DNA of 64,000 nt from Candidatus Contendibacter sp. (GTDB taxonomy: Bacteria; Pseudomonadota; Gammaproteobacteria; Competibacterales; Competibacteraceae). Below the pieces are notes generated by a model. That model saw only the letters and a list, made by a program, of their open reading frames with translations. It did no database searches and had not been told where the DNA came from. The stretch is taken from NCBI GenBank assembly GCA_029624765.1, contig JARSSO010000037.1, positions 1 through 64,000 on the forward strand. Direction: 5' to 3'. Below, one piece after another: positions 45,336 to 56,149 of this stretch (its first letter is position 1; the number at the start of each line of letters is the position of its first letter). Made by a program: the position numbers and the translations under genes.

Positions 45336-46520
45336 TCAGCGCGCGATCACCCGTTCGATCCGCTCCAGCGCCTTGGTGAGATTGCTCATGCCGGTGGCGA
45401 AGGAGATACGGGCGCAGCCTTCGGCGCCGAAGGCCGAACCCGGCACCAGTGCCACGCCGACTTCGTTGAGCAACAGCTCCGCGAAGGCGAGGTCGTTGGC
45501 CAGGCCCAGCCGTTCGATCACCTTGTGGAAGCTGGGGAAGATGTAGAACGTCCCGTCCGCCGGGGCCACCTCGACGCCGGGCATCGCTTTCAACGCGGCG
45601 TAAACGTGGTCGTGCCGCTCCTTGAACGCCTTGTTCATCACCCCGATGCAGGATTGATCCCCGTTCAGGCCGGCTTCGGCCGCCACCTGGGAAATCGAGG
45701 TGGGGTTGGACGTGCTTTGCGACTGAATGTTGGTCATTGCCTCGATCAAGTTTTTCGGGCCGCCGCAGTAACCGATGCGCCAGCCGGTCATCGAATAAAC
45801 CTTCGACACGCCGTTCAGCACGATGGTGCGGTCGTACAAGTCCGGGCAGACGTTGAGGATGTTGTGGAATTTCTCCTCGGTCCACAGGATGTGCTCGTAG
45901 ATGTCGTCGGTGGCGATGTAGGTTTGCGGGTGGCGGCGCAGCACCTCGCCCAGGGCGGTCAGTTCGGCGGCGCTGTAGGCCACGCCGGTCGGGTTGGAGG
46001 GACTGTTGATCACCACCAGCTTGGTGCGGGGAGTGATGGCCGCTTCCAGTTGGGCCGGGGTGATCTTGAAGTGCTGGTCGATGCCCGCCGCGACGATCAC
46101 CGGCGCGCCGTCGGCCAGCAACACCATGTCGGGGTAGGAAACCCAGTACGGGGCGGGGATGATCACCTCGTCACCGCTGTTCAACAGCGCTTGGGCCAGG
46201 TTGTAGAAGCTCTGCTTGCCGCCGACCGACACCAGAATTTGCTTCGGCTCGTAGCTTAGCCCGTTGTCGCGCTCGAACTTGGCGATGATCGCCTGCTTCA
46301 GGCTGGCCGTGCCGTCCACCGGGGTGTACTTGGTGAAGCCGGCGTTGATCGCCTTGATCGCCGCTTCCTTGATAAAGTCGGGCGTGTCGAAATCCGGCTC
46401 GCCGGCGCCCAGGCCGATCACGTCCTTGCCAGCGGCTTTCAGGGCGTTGGCCTTGGCGGTGACCGCCAGGGTCGGGGAGGGCTTGATGCGCTGGACACGT
46501 TCGGAAAGGGGGGTGCTCAC
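45336..46520 (-). CDS. aspartate aminotransferase (class I, PLP)
   Basis: This 394-residue PLP enzyme belongs to the class I aminotransferase 1b subgroup typical of bacteria other than enterobacterial AspC. The Schiff-base lysine is in [26 protein letters not shown] and NSPSNPTG are further hallmarks. It interconverts aspartate and 2-oxoglutarate with oxaloacetate and glutamate; some relatives also use prephenate. Start is GTG 46520, preceded by AGGAGCCCC. It is divergent from uvrB. Confidence 0.92.
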   Translation of the reverse strand: MSTPLSERVQRIKPSPTLAVTAKANALKAAGKDVIGLGAGEPDFDTPDFIKEAAIKAINAGFTKYTPVDGTASLKQAIIAKFERDNGLSYEPKQILVSVGGKQSFYNLAQALLNSGDEVIIPAPYWVSYPDMVLLADGAPVIVAAGIDQHFKITPAQLEAAITPRTKLVVINSPSNPTGVAYSAAELTALGEVLRRHPQTYIATDDIYEHILWTEEKFHNILNVCPDLYDRTIVLNGVSKVYSMTGWRIGYCGGPKNLIEAMTNIQSQSTSNPTSISQVAAEAGLNGDQSCIGVMNKAFKERHDHVYAALKAMPGVEVAPADGTFYIFPSFHKVIERLGLANDLAFAELLLNEVGVALVPGSAFGAEGCARISFATGMSNLTKALERIERVIAR

Positions 46521-46606
46521 AGGGGCTCCTGACGCTGTTGGGTTTGAACACGGGGGTTAAGGAGACTGTCGGATCATACTGGAAATTTTCACCCGGCCAA
46601 ACTCCC

Positions 46607-48649
<2,043 letters not shown>

Positions 48650-48689
48650 AGCGCAAACTCGCCAAGTCATCCTTTTCCCGCCGGATTTT

Positions 48690-49088
48690 TTACCAGAATA
48701 CCGATGCGCCGTATTCACCGAACACTGGATCAACGGTGATGATTGGATAACCGGTCGCCAGCGACTGCGCGATCAACATCCGATCGAATGGATCCCGATG
48801 AGGTCCAGGCAGCGCCCCCGCTCGCAAGGCATGGTCGACGGTGACGACCAGTTCGGAGAACCGTGCCTTGCGCAGGTAGTATTCGAACCGAACGGGCACG
48901 TCGCCCGCTTCCGGTAGCTTGCCCAGCCGGGCCTTGGTAGCGATTTCCCACGCCGAAGCCGCGCTTATCCAGAGGCGATGGTCGGGATTGGCGATAGCGC
49001 GGCGAGCGGCCCCCGATAATTTGGGATCGTCGAACAGCCACCACAACAACGCATGGGTATCCAGCAGATAGTCGATCACGTTTCCCAT
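48690..49088 (-). CDS. PIN-domain toxin, VapC-like
   Basis: This 132-residue PIN-domain ribonuclease has the acidic residues of the active site: Asp in YLLDTHALLWW (about D10), Glu in SAWEIATK, and Asp in HRDPFDRMLIAQS and ITVDPVFGEY. Such toxins cleave tRNA or rRNA and are blocked by a cognate antitoxin. The start overlaps the 3' end of the upstream antitoxin gene by 13 bp. The pair is convergent with uvrB, 40 bp from its stop. Confidence 0.88.
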   Translation of the reverse strand: MGNVIDYLLDTHALLWWLFDDPKLSGAARRAIANPDHRLWISAASAWEIATKARLGKLPEAGDVPVRFEYYLRKARFSELVVTVDHALRAGALPGPHRDPFDRMLIAQSLATGYPIITVDPVFGEYGASVFW

Positions 49089-49300
49089 GCGGATAGCTCT
49101 TGCTCCGGCAAAGGTTCAAGGAAAGCGTCGGTTACCCGACCCTTGGCAAGGCCGGGCTGACGGGGCGCGAGATTCTCGACCGGCGCCAGCCGCACAACCG
49201 GCTTGCCCGCTTTCGCGATGATGATTTCTTCACCAGCGGCGGCGGCGTCGACCAGCCTGGACAGATTGGCTTTGGCTTCGTTGAGATTGATCACGGGCAT
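49076..49300 (-). CDS. Phd/YefM-type antitoxin
   Basis: This 74-residue antitoxin starts with the Phd/YefM DNA-binding segment VINLNEAKANLSRLVDAAAAGEE (first half at residues 3-15) and ends with an acidic toxin-binding tail. ATG 49300 was chosen as the family N-terminus; the frame remains open upstream. It most likely neutralises the downstream VapC-like toxin and represses the operon. The gene lies upstream of and overlaps the toxin gene. Confidence 0.87.
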   Translation of the reverse strand: MPVINLNEAKANLSRLVDAAAAGEEIIIAKAGKPVVRLAPVENLAPRQPGLAKGRVTDAFLEPLPEQELSAWET

Positions 49301-49383
49301 GGTCGTTTTCTCTGGATGGTCTGATGAGCAGACCAAGTCTGCCAAAAGAACTATCTTTCCGACAAGCTGGTTCTGTACGCCGA

Positions 49384-49508
49384 AACAGGCCATGTACAGG
49401 TACCGCCACGCCCGCGACCTGGAATTCAAGGAAGCGGCCAAGCTGCGGGATGAGATTCAGCGGATTCGGCGGTTCGGATTGGGGATGCCGGAGGCGAAGC
49501 CGGGATAA
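49384..49508 (+). pseudogene. uvrB 3'-end remnant, direct repeat copy 2
   Basis: About 41 codons in frame ([15 protein letters not shown]... to GMPEAKPG and TAA at 49506) repeat the UVR domain end of UvrB. Relative to copy 1 there is a 6-bp insertion (giving MYRYRHARD instead of MYRHARD) and a few substitutions. It has no start of its own and lies 735 bp after the real uvrB stop. It is best read as the old or duplicated uvrB tail, separated by insertion of the toxin-antitoxin pair. Confidence 0.88.
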
Positions 49509-49559
49509 GTCGCAGCCGCCTCCTGATCATGCTTTCATAATCGCTTTGGGAAAAAACCG

Positions 49560-49778
49560 ATGGGCACCTTGCAAATTCAACTGAATGACGAGTTGATGGA
49601 GCATTTGCGGCATATCGCGCAAGCCCAAGCGGTCAGTTTGAAAACCTTGGTGCGAACCGCGCTGAAAGCCTATCTGCAACCGCAACCGCCAGCGGGACAA
49701 CGGTATTCATTCATCGGGATCGGTCACAGTGGCAAGCGCCATCTTTCCACGCAAGTCGGGGAAATCCTGTCGGATGCT
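49560..49778 (+). pseudogene. decayed ribbon-helix-helix antitoxin, reading in frame into the amylase
   Basis: The first ~73 codons (MGTLQIQLNDELMEHL..., AQAVSLKTLVRTALKAYL, RYSFIGIGHSGKRHLSTQVGEILSDA) look like an RHH antitoxin of the kind paired with PIN toxins. The expected ending (a DRREGWS-type tail and stop) is missing: after codon 73 the frame continues through unrelated sequence and into the downstream amylase with no stop. No toxin gene follows. It is therefore read as a truncated orphan, not as part of the amylase. Confidence 0.65.
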
Positions 49779-49836
49779 TGCGGGCCGGTATGTTGGACTG
49801 GTAGGAACCCGGTCATGCCCGACCAGCAAATTCAAC

Positions 49837-49866
49837 TTGACAGCCACGGAATTTTTCTACGATACA
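49837..49866 (+). promoter_or_regulatory. possible sigma-70 promoter of the amylase
   Basis: TTGACA at 49837-49842 is followed by GATACA at 49861-49866 with an 18-bp spacer, 36 bp before the amylase start. The -35 is perfect, the -10 weak. Its position supports an independent start for the amylase. Confidence 0.4.
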
Positions 49867-49901
49867 TTCCATCCGGCGGATCGATTTTTCCAGGAGAGAC
49901 C

Positions 49902-51377
49902 ATGACCGAGCTCAACGGCGTAATGATGCAGTACTTCCACTGGTATTTTCCGGACGACGGCAGCCTTTGGAACGAAGTCGCCGAACGGGCGCCGGCGCTG
50001 GCCCAGGCCGGATTCACCGCCCTGTGGTTGCCGCCCGCCTACAAGGGCATCGGCGGCAGCCGCGATGTCGGTTATGGGGTCTACGATCTGTACGATCTCG
50101 GCGAATTCGAGCAAAAAGGCTCGGTTCGCACCAAATACGGAACCCGCCAGCAGTACCTCCAGGCCATCGCCGCGCTGCGCGCCGCCCGCCTTCAGGTTTA
50201 CGCCGACGCCGTCCTCAACCACCGCATCGGCGGCGACGCGACGGAAATCACCCAGGCCACGCCATTCCTTCAGGACGACCGCGTGCATCCCCGGGGAGAG
50301 CCCCGTGAAGTCGAGGTGTACACCCATTTCCATTTTCCGGGTCGGCGGGGCCAATACTCGCCGTTCGAGTGGCGCTGGCGGCATTTCGACGCCGTCGATT
50401 ACGACGCCAGAACCCAAGAGTCGAACAAAGTCTATCTGTTCGAAGGCAAGCAGTTCGACGACCAGGTTTCCCTGGAGAAAGGCAATTTCGCCTATCTGAT
50501 GGGTTGCGACCTCGATTTCCAGAACGAGGAGGTGCGGGACGAACTGATCCGGTGGGGACGGTGGTATCTGGACACGACCGGCGTGGACGGCTTTCGGCTC
50601 GACGCGATCAAGCACATCGCGGCCTGGTTTTTTCCGAACTGGCTGGACGAGATGACGGAGCATGCCGGCAGGGATCTGTTCGCCGTCGGCGAGTACTGGT
50701 CCCCCGACGTCAACGCCCTGCATCTGTACCTGAATCGGCTGGGACCCCGGATGTCCCTGTTCGACGTGGCGCTGCATTACAACTTTCATGTCGCCAGCCG
50801 CATGGGCGGCAATTACGACATGCGGCGCATCCTGGACAACACGCTCATGCAGCAACGGCCGTATCAGGCCGTGACCTTCGTGGAAAACCACGATTCGCAA
50901 CCCCTGCAAGCCCTGGAATCGGTGGTCGAGCCCTGGTTCAAGCCCCTGGCCTACGCCATGATCCTGTTGCGGCGGGAGGGCTATCCCTGCGTGTTTCACG
51001 CCGACTATTACGGAGCGGAGTACGAGGACAAGGGCCGGGACGGCAACTCCTACCGGATCGTGATGCCGTCCCACCGCGCGCTGATCGACAAGCTGCTCCA
51101 CGCCCGCCGCCACTATGCCCACGGTCCCCAGCACGACTATTTCGACCACTGGAACCGGGTCGGCTGGACCCGCCTGGGCAACGACGAATTCCCCAAGGCC
51201 ATGGCGGTGCTTCTCAGCGACGGACCCGGCGGCGGGAAATGGATGGAGGTTCGCCGACCCAACGCCCGGTTCGTGGACCTGACCGAACAGGTCAGGGAGC
51301 CGGTTTACACCAACGACGCCGGCTGGGGCGAATTCCACTGCCAGGGCGGGTCGGTGTCGGTGTGGATCGAGGAATAG
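49902..51377 (+). CDS. amyA: cytoplasmic alpha-amylase, GH13
   Basis: This 491-residue GH13 enzyme has the four conserved regions: I ADAVLNH, II GFRLDAIKHI (nucleophile Asp), III AVGEYW (acid/base Glu) and IV FVENHDSQ. It lacks a signal peptide, so it would hydrolyse internal glycogen or maltodextrin like E. coli AmyA. ATG 49902 is fixed by GGAGAG nine bases upstream and by homology starting at NGVMMQYFHWY. The in-frame upstream extension to 49560 belongs to a decayed antitoxin and is not counted. Confidence 0.93.
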   Translation: MTELNGVMMQYFHWYFPDDGSLWNEVAERAPALAQAGFTALWLPPAYKGIGGSRDVGYGVYDLYDLGEFEQKGSVRTKYGTRQQYLQAIAALRAARLQVYADAVLNHRIGGDATEITQATPFLQDDRVHPRGEPREVEVYTHFHFPGRRGQYSPFEWRWRHFDAVDYDARTQESNKVYLFEGKQFDDQVSLEKGNFAYLMGCDLDFQNEEVRDELIRWGRWYLDTTGVDGFRLDAIKHIAAWFFPNWLDEMTEHAGRDLFAVGEYWSPDVNALHLYLNRLGPRMSLFDVALHYNFHVASRMGGNYDMRRILDNTLMQQRPYQAVTFVENHDSQPLQALESVVEPWFKPLAYAMILLRREGYPCVFHADYYGAEYEDKGRDGNSYRIVMPSHRALIDKLLHARRHYAHGPQHDYFDHWNRVGWTRLGNDEFPKAMAVLLSDGPGGGKWMEVRRPNARFVDLTEQVREPVYTNDAGWGEFHCQGGSVSVWIEE

Positions 51378-51410
51378 GGATCGCGCAAAAACCGCTCCAG
51401 GGAAAACGAA

Positions 51411-52280
51411 ATGAATGCCATTCAACACCTGCTTTCACCGAAGACCAGCGATGTCGGGTTCCCCGTCCAGCGGCTCCTGCCAGCGGCGGAGGTCCAATCG
51501 GTCGGTCCCTTCGTCTTTTTCGATCACATGGGACCGGCCCGATTCGAGCGCGAGGGCACGGCGGGCGATGTACGCCCGCATCCGCATATCGGCCTGGCCA
51601 CGGTAACCTTCCTCTATTCTGGCGCGATGGTGCATCGCGACAGCCTGGGCTGCGTCCAGCGCATCGAGCCGGGCGCGGTCAACCTGATGACCGCTGGACG
51701 CGGCATCGTCCATTCGGAACGGGTGCCGGCCGACATTCGGGCGGATCAAGCGGCGGTGCAAGGCATCCAAATCTGGTTGGCGTTGCCGGCCGACCGCGAG
51801 GAGATGGAACCCGCGTTTCACCACTATCCGGCGGATGCGTTGCCCGCCATCGCGTTTCGGGGCGTGTCGCTGCAACTGCTCATCGGCGCGACATTCGGTC
51901 TCCGATCGCCGGTCGTCACCCATTCGCCCACCTTTCAGGCCGACGTGAAGCTGACCGAGGGCGGGATGCTGCCACTGCCGCCGGATTACCCGGAGCGCGG
52001 GGTTTATCTGGTCGAGGGACAACTGACGGTGGAGGGCGAACCGTTGGCGGCCGGCCAACTGGCGGTGCTGGCGCCGGGGCGGACGGTGCGCCTGCAAGCG
52101 CGAACGCGGGCCCGCCTGATGCTGCTGGGCGGTGCGCCGCTGGACGGCAAGCGGTTCGTTTACTGGAACTTCGTCGCGCGCACGCGGGAGCGGATCGAGC
52201 AGGCCAAGGCCGACTGGGCGGAAGGGCGCTTCGCGCCGATTCCGGGCGAGACCGAGTTCATTCCCGCGCCGTGGCGTTGA
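51411..52280 (+). CDS. pirin-family cupin protein
   Basis: This 289-residue bicupin has the N-terminal pirin signature GPFVFFDHMGP, metal-binding histidines in RPHPHIGLAT and the HSE in GRGIVHSERVP. Pirins bind Fe or another metal; some have quercetinase activity, others act as regulators. It lies 33 bp after the amylase on the same strand, and its stop is 6 bp from the convergent anti-sigma gene. Confidence 0.92.
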   Translation: MNAIQHLLSPKTSDVGFPVQRLLPAAEVQSVGPFVFFDHMGPARFEREGTAGDVRPHPHIGLATVTFLYSGAMVHRDSLGCVQRIEPGAVNLMTAGRGIVHSERVPADIRADQAAVQGIQIWLALPADREEMEPAFHHYPADALPAIAFRGVSLQLLIGATFGLRSPVVTHSPTFQADVKLTEGGMLPLPPDYPERGVYLVEGQLTVEGEPLAAGQLAVLAPGRTVRLQARTRARLMLLGGAPLDGKRFVYWNFVARTRERIEQAKADWAEGRFAPIPGETEFIPAPWR

Positions 52281-52286
52281 CCGTGT

Positions 52287-52841
52287 TCAACCCAGCATTT
52301 CCGGCCGCAGTTCGCTGCGGATGAACACGACGCCGCCGTTGCGGGTGGAGATGGGCGCGTGGCGCGAGCCAGGCAGCGCCGCATGGTAGTCGCCCCGGCT
52401 GTAGGCGCGGTCGCCAATCAGCATGTCGCCTTCCAGCAGCAGGCATTCCTCCAGAATGCTGTGGTCGTGCGGGGGAAGCCAGGTGCCGGGCGCCAGCCGC
52501 AGCAGGAAGGATTGGAAACCGGCCTCCCGATCCACCATCAGCACCTTGATTTCCGTGCCGGGCACCAGCGTCCGCCACTCGCCTTCCCGCGCGCGCACGG
52601 TCACGGTCGCGGGCGGACCCACCTCGTCCAGCGCCGCCTCGATGGCGTCCCAGACCGAGGCGGGCGGCTCCACCGCCGGCAGGGTGGCCGCCAGCGGGGT
52701 CAAGCGCCGTTCCCAGGCGGCAACCTGCCGCTGCAACTCCGGATCACGGGCCAGGCTCGCCTCGAACTCGGCCAGTTCCGGCCCGCTCAGCGTGCCGAGC
52801 ACGTAATCGCCGGCCAGGCTTTCGGCTTCGTTCCGGTTCAT
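52287..52841 (-). CDS. anti-sigma factor with ChrR-like cupin domain
   Basis: This 184-residue protein has an N-terminal anti-sigma helix pattern (SLAGDYVLGTLSGPELAEFE, then WERRLTPLAATLP) and a C-terminal cupin (about 90-184) with putative metal ligands in PPHDHSILEECL. ChrR in Rhodobacter holds an ECF sigma factor inactive until singlet oxygen or organic peroxide acts. Here the N-terminal half lacks His and Cys, so the zinc-binding anti-sigma site of ChrR is missing and it resembles RskA instead. It starts within the stop of the sigma gene (ATGA overlap). Confidence 0.82.
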   Translation of the reverse strand: MNRNEAESLAGDYVLGTLSGPELAEFEASLARDPELQRQVAAWERRLTPLAATLPAVEPPASVWDAIEAALDEVGPPATVTVRAREGEWRTLVPGTEIKVLMVDREAGFQSFLLRLAPGTWLPPHDHSILEECLLLEGDMLIGDRAYSRGDYHAALPGSRHAPISTRNGGVVFIRSELRPEMLG

Positions 52842-53518
52842 GATTCCAGGCACCCCTTCAGTTGCAGCAAACCCCGCCGTACCCAGCTTTTGACCGTGCC
52901 CAGCGGAGTTCGTAGCCGCGCCGCCAGTTCCTCGTGGCTGAAACCGTGGAAGAAGGCCAGCCCGATGGCCTGGGATTGATCGGCGGACAGGCGCCGCAGG
53001 CACTCCTGAATGGCGTGAGCCAGGTGATCCACCGACAGCGAGGGCTGGGGATCGGGGATTTGCAAGGCTTCCTCGGCCAGCGGTTCGGCGTTGGCTTCCG
53101 CCGCCCGCCGCCGCCGCTGGCGCAGCCACTCGATGGCCCGGTGACGGGCGATGGCCATCAGCCAGACCAGGACCGGCGCCCGTCCGGGCTGGTATTGCCC
53201 AGCGGTGCGCCAGACGGCCAGATAGGTTTCCTGCAAGACATCCTCCGCCGCCTCCCGCTGGCGCAGCAAAGCCAGCGTGATCGCGTACAGCCGGCTTCGG
53301 GTGAGTCGATACAGTTCCGCGAACGCTTGGCGATCGCCGCGCGCGGTGGCCGCCAACAGGTCGGCCAGCGGATCGGATTGAGGGGGTAAGGATTGACGGG
53401 CCAAATCCACGGCGCTTTGCCTGCTCCCGGTATTGTCGCACCGGGATTCTAGCGAGCCGCGTCGCGCGCGGCAACGCTGCCCGCCGGGCGGGAAGGGCAG
53501 TACGTTGCTCGCGTGCAT
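52838..53518 (-). CDS. ECF-type RNA polymerase sigma factor
   Basis: This 226-residue sigma-70 family factor has region 2 (AFAELYRLTRSRLYAITL to WLMAIARHRAIEWLRQ) and region 4 (LSADQSQAIGLAFFHGFSHEELAARL, with the helix-turn-helix GTVKSWVRRGL). No region 3 is present, so it is ECF type. ATG 53518 is used, but the first ~45 residues are poorly conserved and a later start is possible. It overlaps the downstream anti-sigma gene by 4 bp and is 21 bp after the haemoglobin-like gene, so it lies inside the operon it may control. Confidence 0.9.
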   Translation of the reverse strand: MHASNVLPFPPGGQRCRARRGSLESRCDNTGSRQSAVDLARQSLPPQSDPLADLLAATARGDRQAFAELYRLTRSRLYAITLALLRQREAAEDVLQETYLAVWRTAGQYQPGRAPVLVWLMAIARHRAIEWLRQRRRRAAEANAEPLAEEALQIPDPQPSLSVDHLAHAIQECLRRLSADQSQAIGLAFFHGFSHEELAARLRTPLGTVKSWVRRGLLQLKGCLES

Positions 53519-53539
53519 GGCCTGTTTTCCGAGACACTG

Positions 53540-53986
53540 TCAGCGAGTCACGATGTCCTTGCGCATCGGTCCCAGCACCGCCAGCAATTCCTGCTGCTCC
53601 TTCGCCGGAACCTTGAACTTGTCGAGGCTCTTGACCAGGTCCTCCACCAGCGCGTTGAACTGCGCGTCGGTGATGCCCATCCCGGCGTGAGCCGTCTTCA
53701 TGTCCTTGCCGGTATAGGTGCAGGGACCGCCGGCGCCGGCGCAAATCTGCTCGCCCAGCAGGCGCTTGAGCCGGGGGATGTTGGCGTTGGCGAAGAACCG
53801 GTTAATGCGCTTGTCGGCGGCGACGTTGGCGACGAAGTCGTCCACCACGGCGTTGATCGCGGGCTGTCCGCCCAGGCGCTCGTACAGGGTCGTTTTGGCC
53901 GGGGTCGGCGAGTGGGCGGCGCAGGCGGCCAGGGCCAGGACGCCCACGAGGGGCAACAAACGCTGGAAACGAACGACGGTGAACAT
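53540..53986 (-). CDS. group I truncated haemoglobin, predicted lipoprotein
   Basis: This 148-residue protein has an N-terminal signal with lipobox LAAC at about residues 19-22, then a truncated globin domain: TLYERLGGQPAINAVVDDF, DKRINRFFAN, and the proximal His in KTAHAGMGI. Group I truncated globins bind O2, NO or peroxide. A lipid-anchored periplasmic location is unusual for the family. AGGAGAG precedes ATG 53986. It lies 26 bp after the HupE-like gene in the six-gene operon. Confidence 0.9.
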   Translation of the reverse strand: MFTVVRFQRLLPLVGVLALAACAAHSPTPAKTTLYERLGGQPAINAVVDDFVANVAADKRINRFFANANIPRLKRLLGEQICAGAGGPCTYTGKDMKTAHAGMGITDAQFNALVEDLVKSLDKFKVPAKEQQELLAVLGPMRKDIVTR

Positions 53987-54012
53987 GACGGTGCTCTCCT
54001 GCTTGGTTGGGT

Positions 54013-55218
54013 TTAGGTTGGGTTGGCAAAAAGGTTGATGTTCAAGCCCCGCTCCAGGCACCAGACCAGGGCGAGCAGGGCGACGGCGGTCGAACCCACC
54101 GGCAGCGCCAGCCGCCGGTACAACCAGGTTTGCCGCAGGGCGAAAGCCAGCGGCAGCACGACCGCGACAATAGTCAGTTGCCCGGTTTCGACGCCCAGGT
54201 TGAAACTGGCCAGCGCCAGCGCCAGGGCGTCCGTCGGCAGCCCCAGGTCCCATAACGCGCTGGCGAAGCCGAAGCCATGGATCAGCCCCAGTACGAACGC
54301 CAGCGACCAGCGCCGCGTCGTCACCACGGGGAACAGGTTGTTCAGCGCCGCCAGCAGCACGGTGAGGGCGATCACCGATTCCACCAGCCGGCTGGGCAGA
54401 TTCACCACCCCCAGCACCGCCAGGCTCAGCGTCAGCGAGTGCGCGAGGGTAAAGGCGGTCACGATGCCGGTGGTTTCCAGCAGCACCGTCCGCAGCGTCG
54501 TCGCCGGCCGCCAGCGCCCGTTCTCCCACCACAGCACCGCCGGCAGCAGCAACGCCAGGAGAAACAGGATGTGGTCGAAACCGAGGGGCAGGATGTGGGT
54601 AAAGCCGAGCCCGAGATAGCGCCAGGCGGTGCCGAGCCGGTCGACCGGCGGCGTGGGCGCTGCTAGAGTGAACGGGGCGCTGGTTTGGCCGCCCTCCAGC
54701 CATTCGGTGGTGGCCTCCGCGGGTTCAGCCCCCTGGATCGTCAAGGCGTAAGACGCGAACGTCCACCCATAGCTCCAGGTAAAGCGGCCCGCGTTTGGAG
54801 GGATCGGGCCGGTCAATCGAAAGGTCACCACGGTGGGCGAGATGGCGTCGGCGCCGGGCGTGATCGCATGGGAGATCGCGGGACGAACCTCCCGTCCATC
54901 GAACGCAAGCTTCACGCGCTGACGAAATGACTCCTCAAGGCTTATGAACGCGGACTGGAGACAAGCCGCGCAGGTATCGAGGGGTGATCCACCGGCCACG
55001 GCCTTGAGTTTCTCGGCGAGGGCCACCGCATCCGTCACGATTTGGACGCCGTACGTCCGGTCTTCCTGAAAAAGGACCGACACGCGCGTCGTGCCGATTT
55101 CATGGGCGCGCGCCGCTGCGCCGCTCAGCAGCGCGACGACCACGACGCACCACGCCAGGTGGACCAAAGATCCGCGTCGCAAGGTGGAAGGGATGATCCC
55201 GAAGATTCTTGTCAACAT
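54013..55218 (-). CDS. HupE/UreJ-family membrane protein with periplasmic N-terminal domain
   Basis: This 401-residue protein has a signal segment (ending AARAHE at about residue 40), a ~150-residue periplasmic region and a C-terminal block of seven helices with the HupE/UreJ histidine motifs: THILPLGFDHILFLLAL, FTLAHSLT and GLIHGFGFA. HupE and UreJ are nickel (or cobalt) permeases; the longer form with an N-terminal domain is HupE/UreJ_2. A metal-transport role is inferred from the family. It lies 28 bp after the DUF4198 gene. Confidence 0.85.
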   Translation of the reverse strand: MLTRIFGIIPSTLRRGSLVHLAWCVVVVALLSGAAARAHEIGTTRVSVLFQEDRTYGVQIVTDAVALAEKLKAVAGGSPLDTCAACLQSAFISLEESFRQRVKLAFDGREVRPAISHAITPGADAISPTVVTFRLTGPIPPNAGRFTWSYGWTFASYALTIQGAEPAEATTEWLEGGQTSAPFTLAAPTPPVDRLGTAWRYLGLGFTHILPLGFDHILFLLALLLPAVLWWENGRWRPATTLRTVLLETTGIVTAFTLAHSLTLSLAVLGVVNLPSRLVESVIALTVLLAALNNLFPVVTTRRWSLAFVLGLIHGFGFASALWDLGLPTDALALALASFNLGVETGQLTIVAVVLPLAFALRQTWLYRRLALPVGSTAVALLALVWCLERGLNINLFANPT

Positions 55219-55246
55219 TGCCCGCGACCTTTGGGTTCTTTAACCT

Positions 55247-56080
55247 TTAATGGGTTTGAACGATCTTGGGTTGCCGTTCGAACGTCAACGACGCCCAAAA
55301 GCTCGCCCACTCGGCGTGGGAGCCAGCCACCGCCGGAACCATATGTACGGCCTTGATCAGCCACATGCCGTCAAGCCGCAATCGAAATCGCACCCGACCG
55401 CCGTCATCGGTGCGAACCGCCAGCCTCTCGGCGGGATTCGACCGGTTCATTGCGACGACCAGGGCGCCGGCCAGCGGGCGGTCCTCATACGTCAAGCGCA
55501 AGGGAAGCTCCTCATCGGCGCCGAGCGTGTACGGATTCCGTTCGGCGACCAGTTCGAGGGGAAATCCGAGGGGGCGATCACCCTGGGCCGCGTTCGGCGA
55601 CCCCGACAGCACCAGGCTTTTCGCGCAACGGGAAAAGAGTTCGCGGGCGCTCGCTTCGGTTTCATGGCGGCGGGCGCGCAGCGCCGCGATCGTCTCAAGC
55701 CCTTCTTCCCGCAAATACCGATTGAATTTTTCCGCCGACAACTCGACCGCGCTCGGATGGCTGTGATAGCCGATGACGAGCAGGCCCGGTAGATCCGAAC
55801 GCAGGAAGCCGGCCGGATCGACGCCATCCCGGCCAACGACCGGCTTGCGTCCGGTCGCATCCTCGAAAACGAACTGATTGACGAGAGAGGCATCGCGCGG
55901 CAGCGGATCTCCAAGCAAGTCCTGCCCGACCCGCAGCCGCACGCCGACCCACTGACCGGGTTCCGAAGAGAACGTCGTTGGCTCGATCCACAGATCGTGG
56001 GCGAACAGCGGCGAACTTCTCAGAGCGAAGGCCACTATCGCCAGCGGCAGACATCTCCTCACCCATCCTGAACGTGACAT
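55247..56080 (-). CDS. DUF4198 periplasmic protein
   Basis: This 277-residue protein has a signal peptide (to about residue 28, SSPLFAHD) followed by AHDLWIEPTTF, the typical start of DUF4198 (also seen in the NikK-type accessory proteins of nickel and cobalt uptake). The rest is beta-rich with a DDGGRVRFRLRLDGMWLIKAVHM ending (core seen at about residues 222-244). It is predicted periplasmic, likely metal-binding through the N-terminal His after cleavage, but that is inference. It lies 69 bp after the DUF4331 gene. Confidence 0.8.
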   Translation of the reverse strand: MSRSGWVRRCLPLAIVAFALRSSPLFAHDLWIEPTTFSSEPGQWVGVRLRVGQDLLGDPLPRDASLVNQFVFEDATGRKPVVGRDGVDPAGFLRSDLPGLLVIGYHSHPSAVELSAEKFNRYLREEGLETIAALRARRHETEASARELFSRCAKSLVLSGSPNAAQGDRPLGFPLELVAERNPYTLGADEELPLRLTYEDRPLAGALVVAMNRSNPAERLAVRTDDGGRVRFRLRLDGMWLIKAVHMVPAVAGSHAEWASFWASLTFERQPKIVQTH

Positions 56081-56149
56081 CTTCAGTCTCCCGGGACGGG
56101 CCCCGAACCGGAACCCGTCTCCATGCGGTCGTGGATCGATACGGCGATA

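Noticed and set aside
46538..46606. A TTG start giving uvrB 23 extra residues.
   Set aside because: The extra residues do not match UvrB, and ATG 46607 begins the conserved N-terminus.
49560..49901. N-terminal extension of the amylase containing an RHH domain.
   Set aside because: The amylase family N-terminus begins at 49902 behind a good ribosome-binding site; the upstream part resembles an antitoxin cut short.
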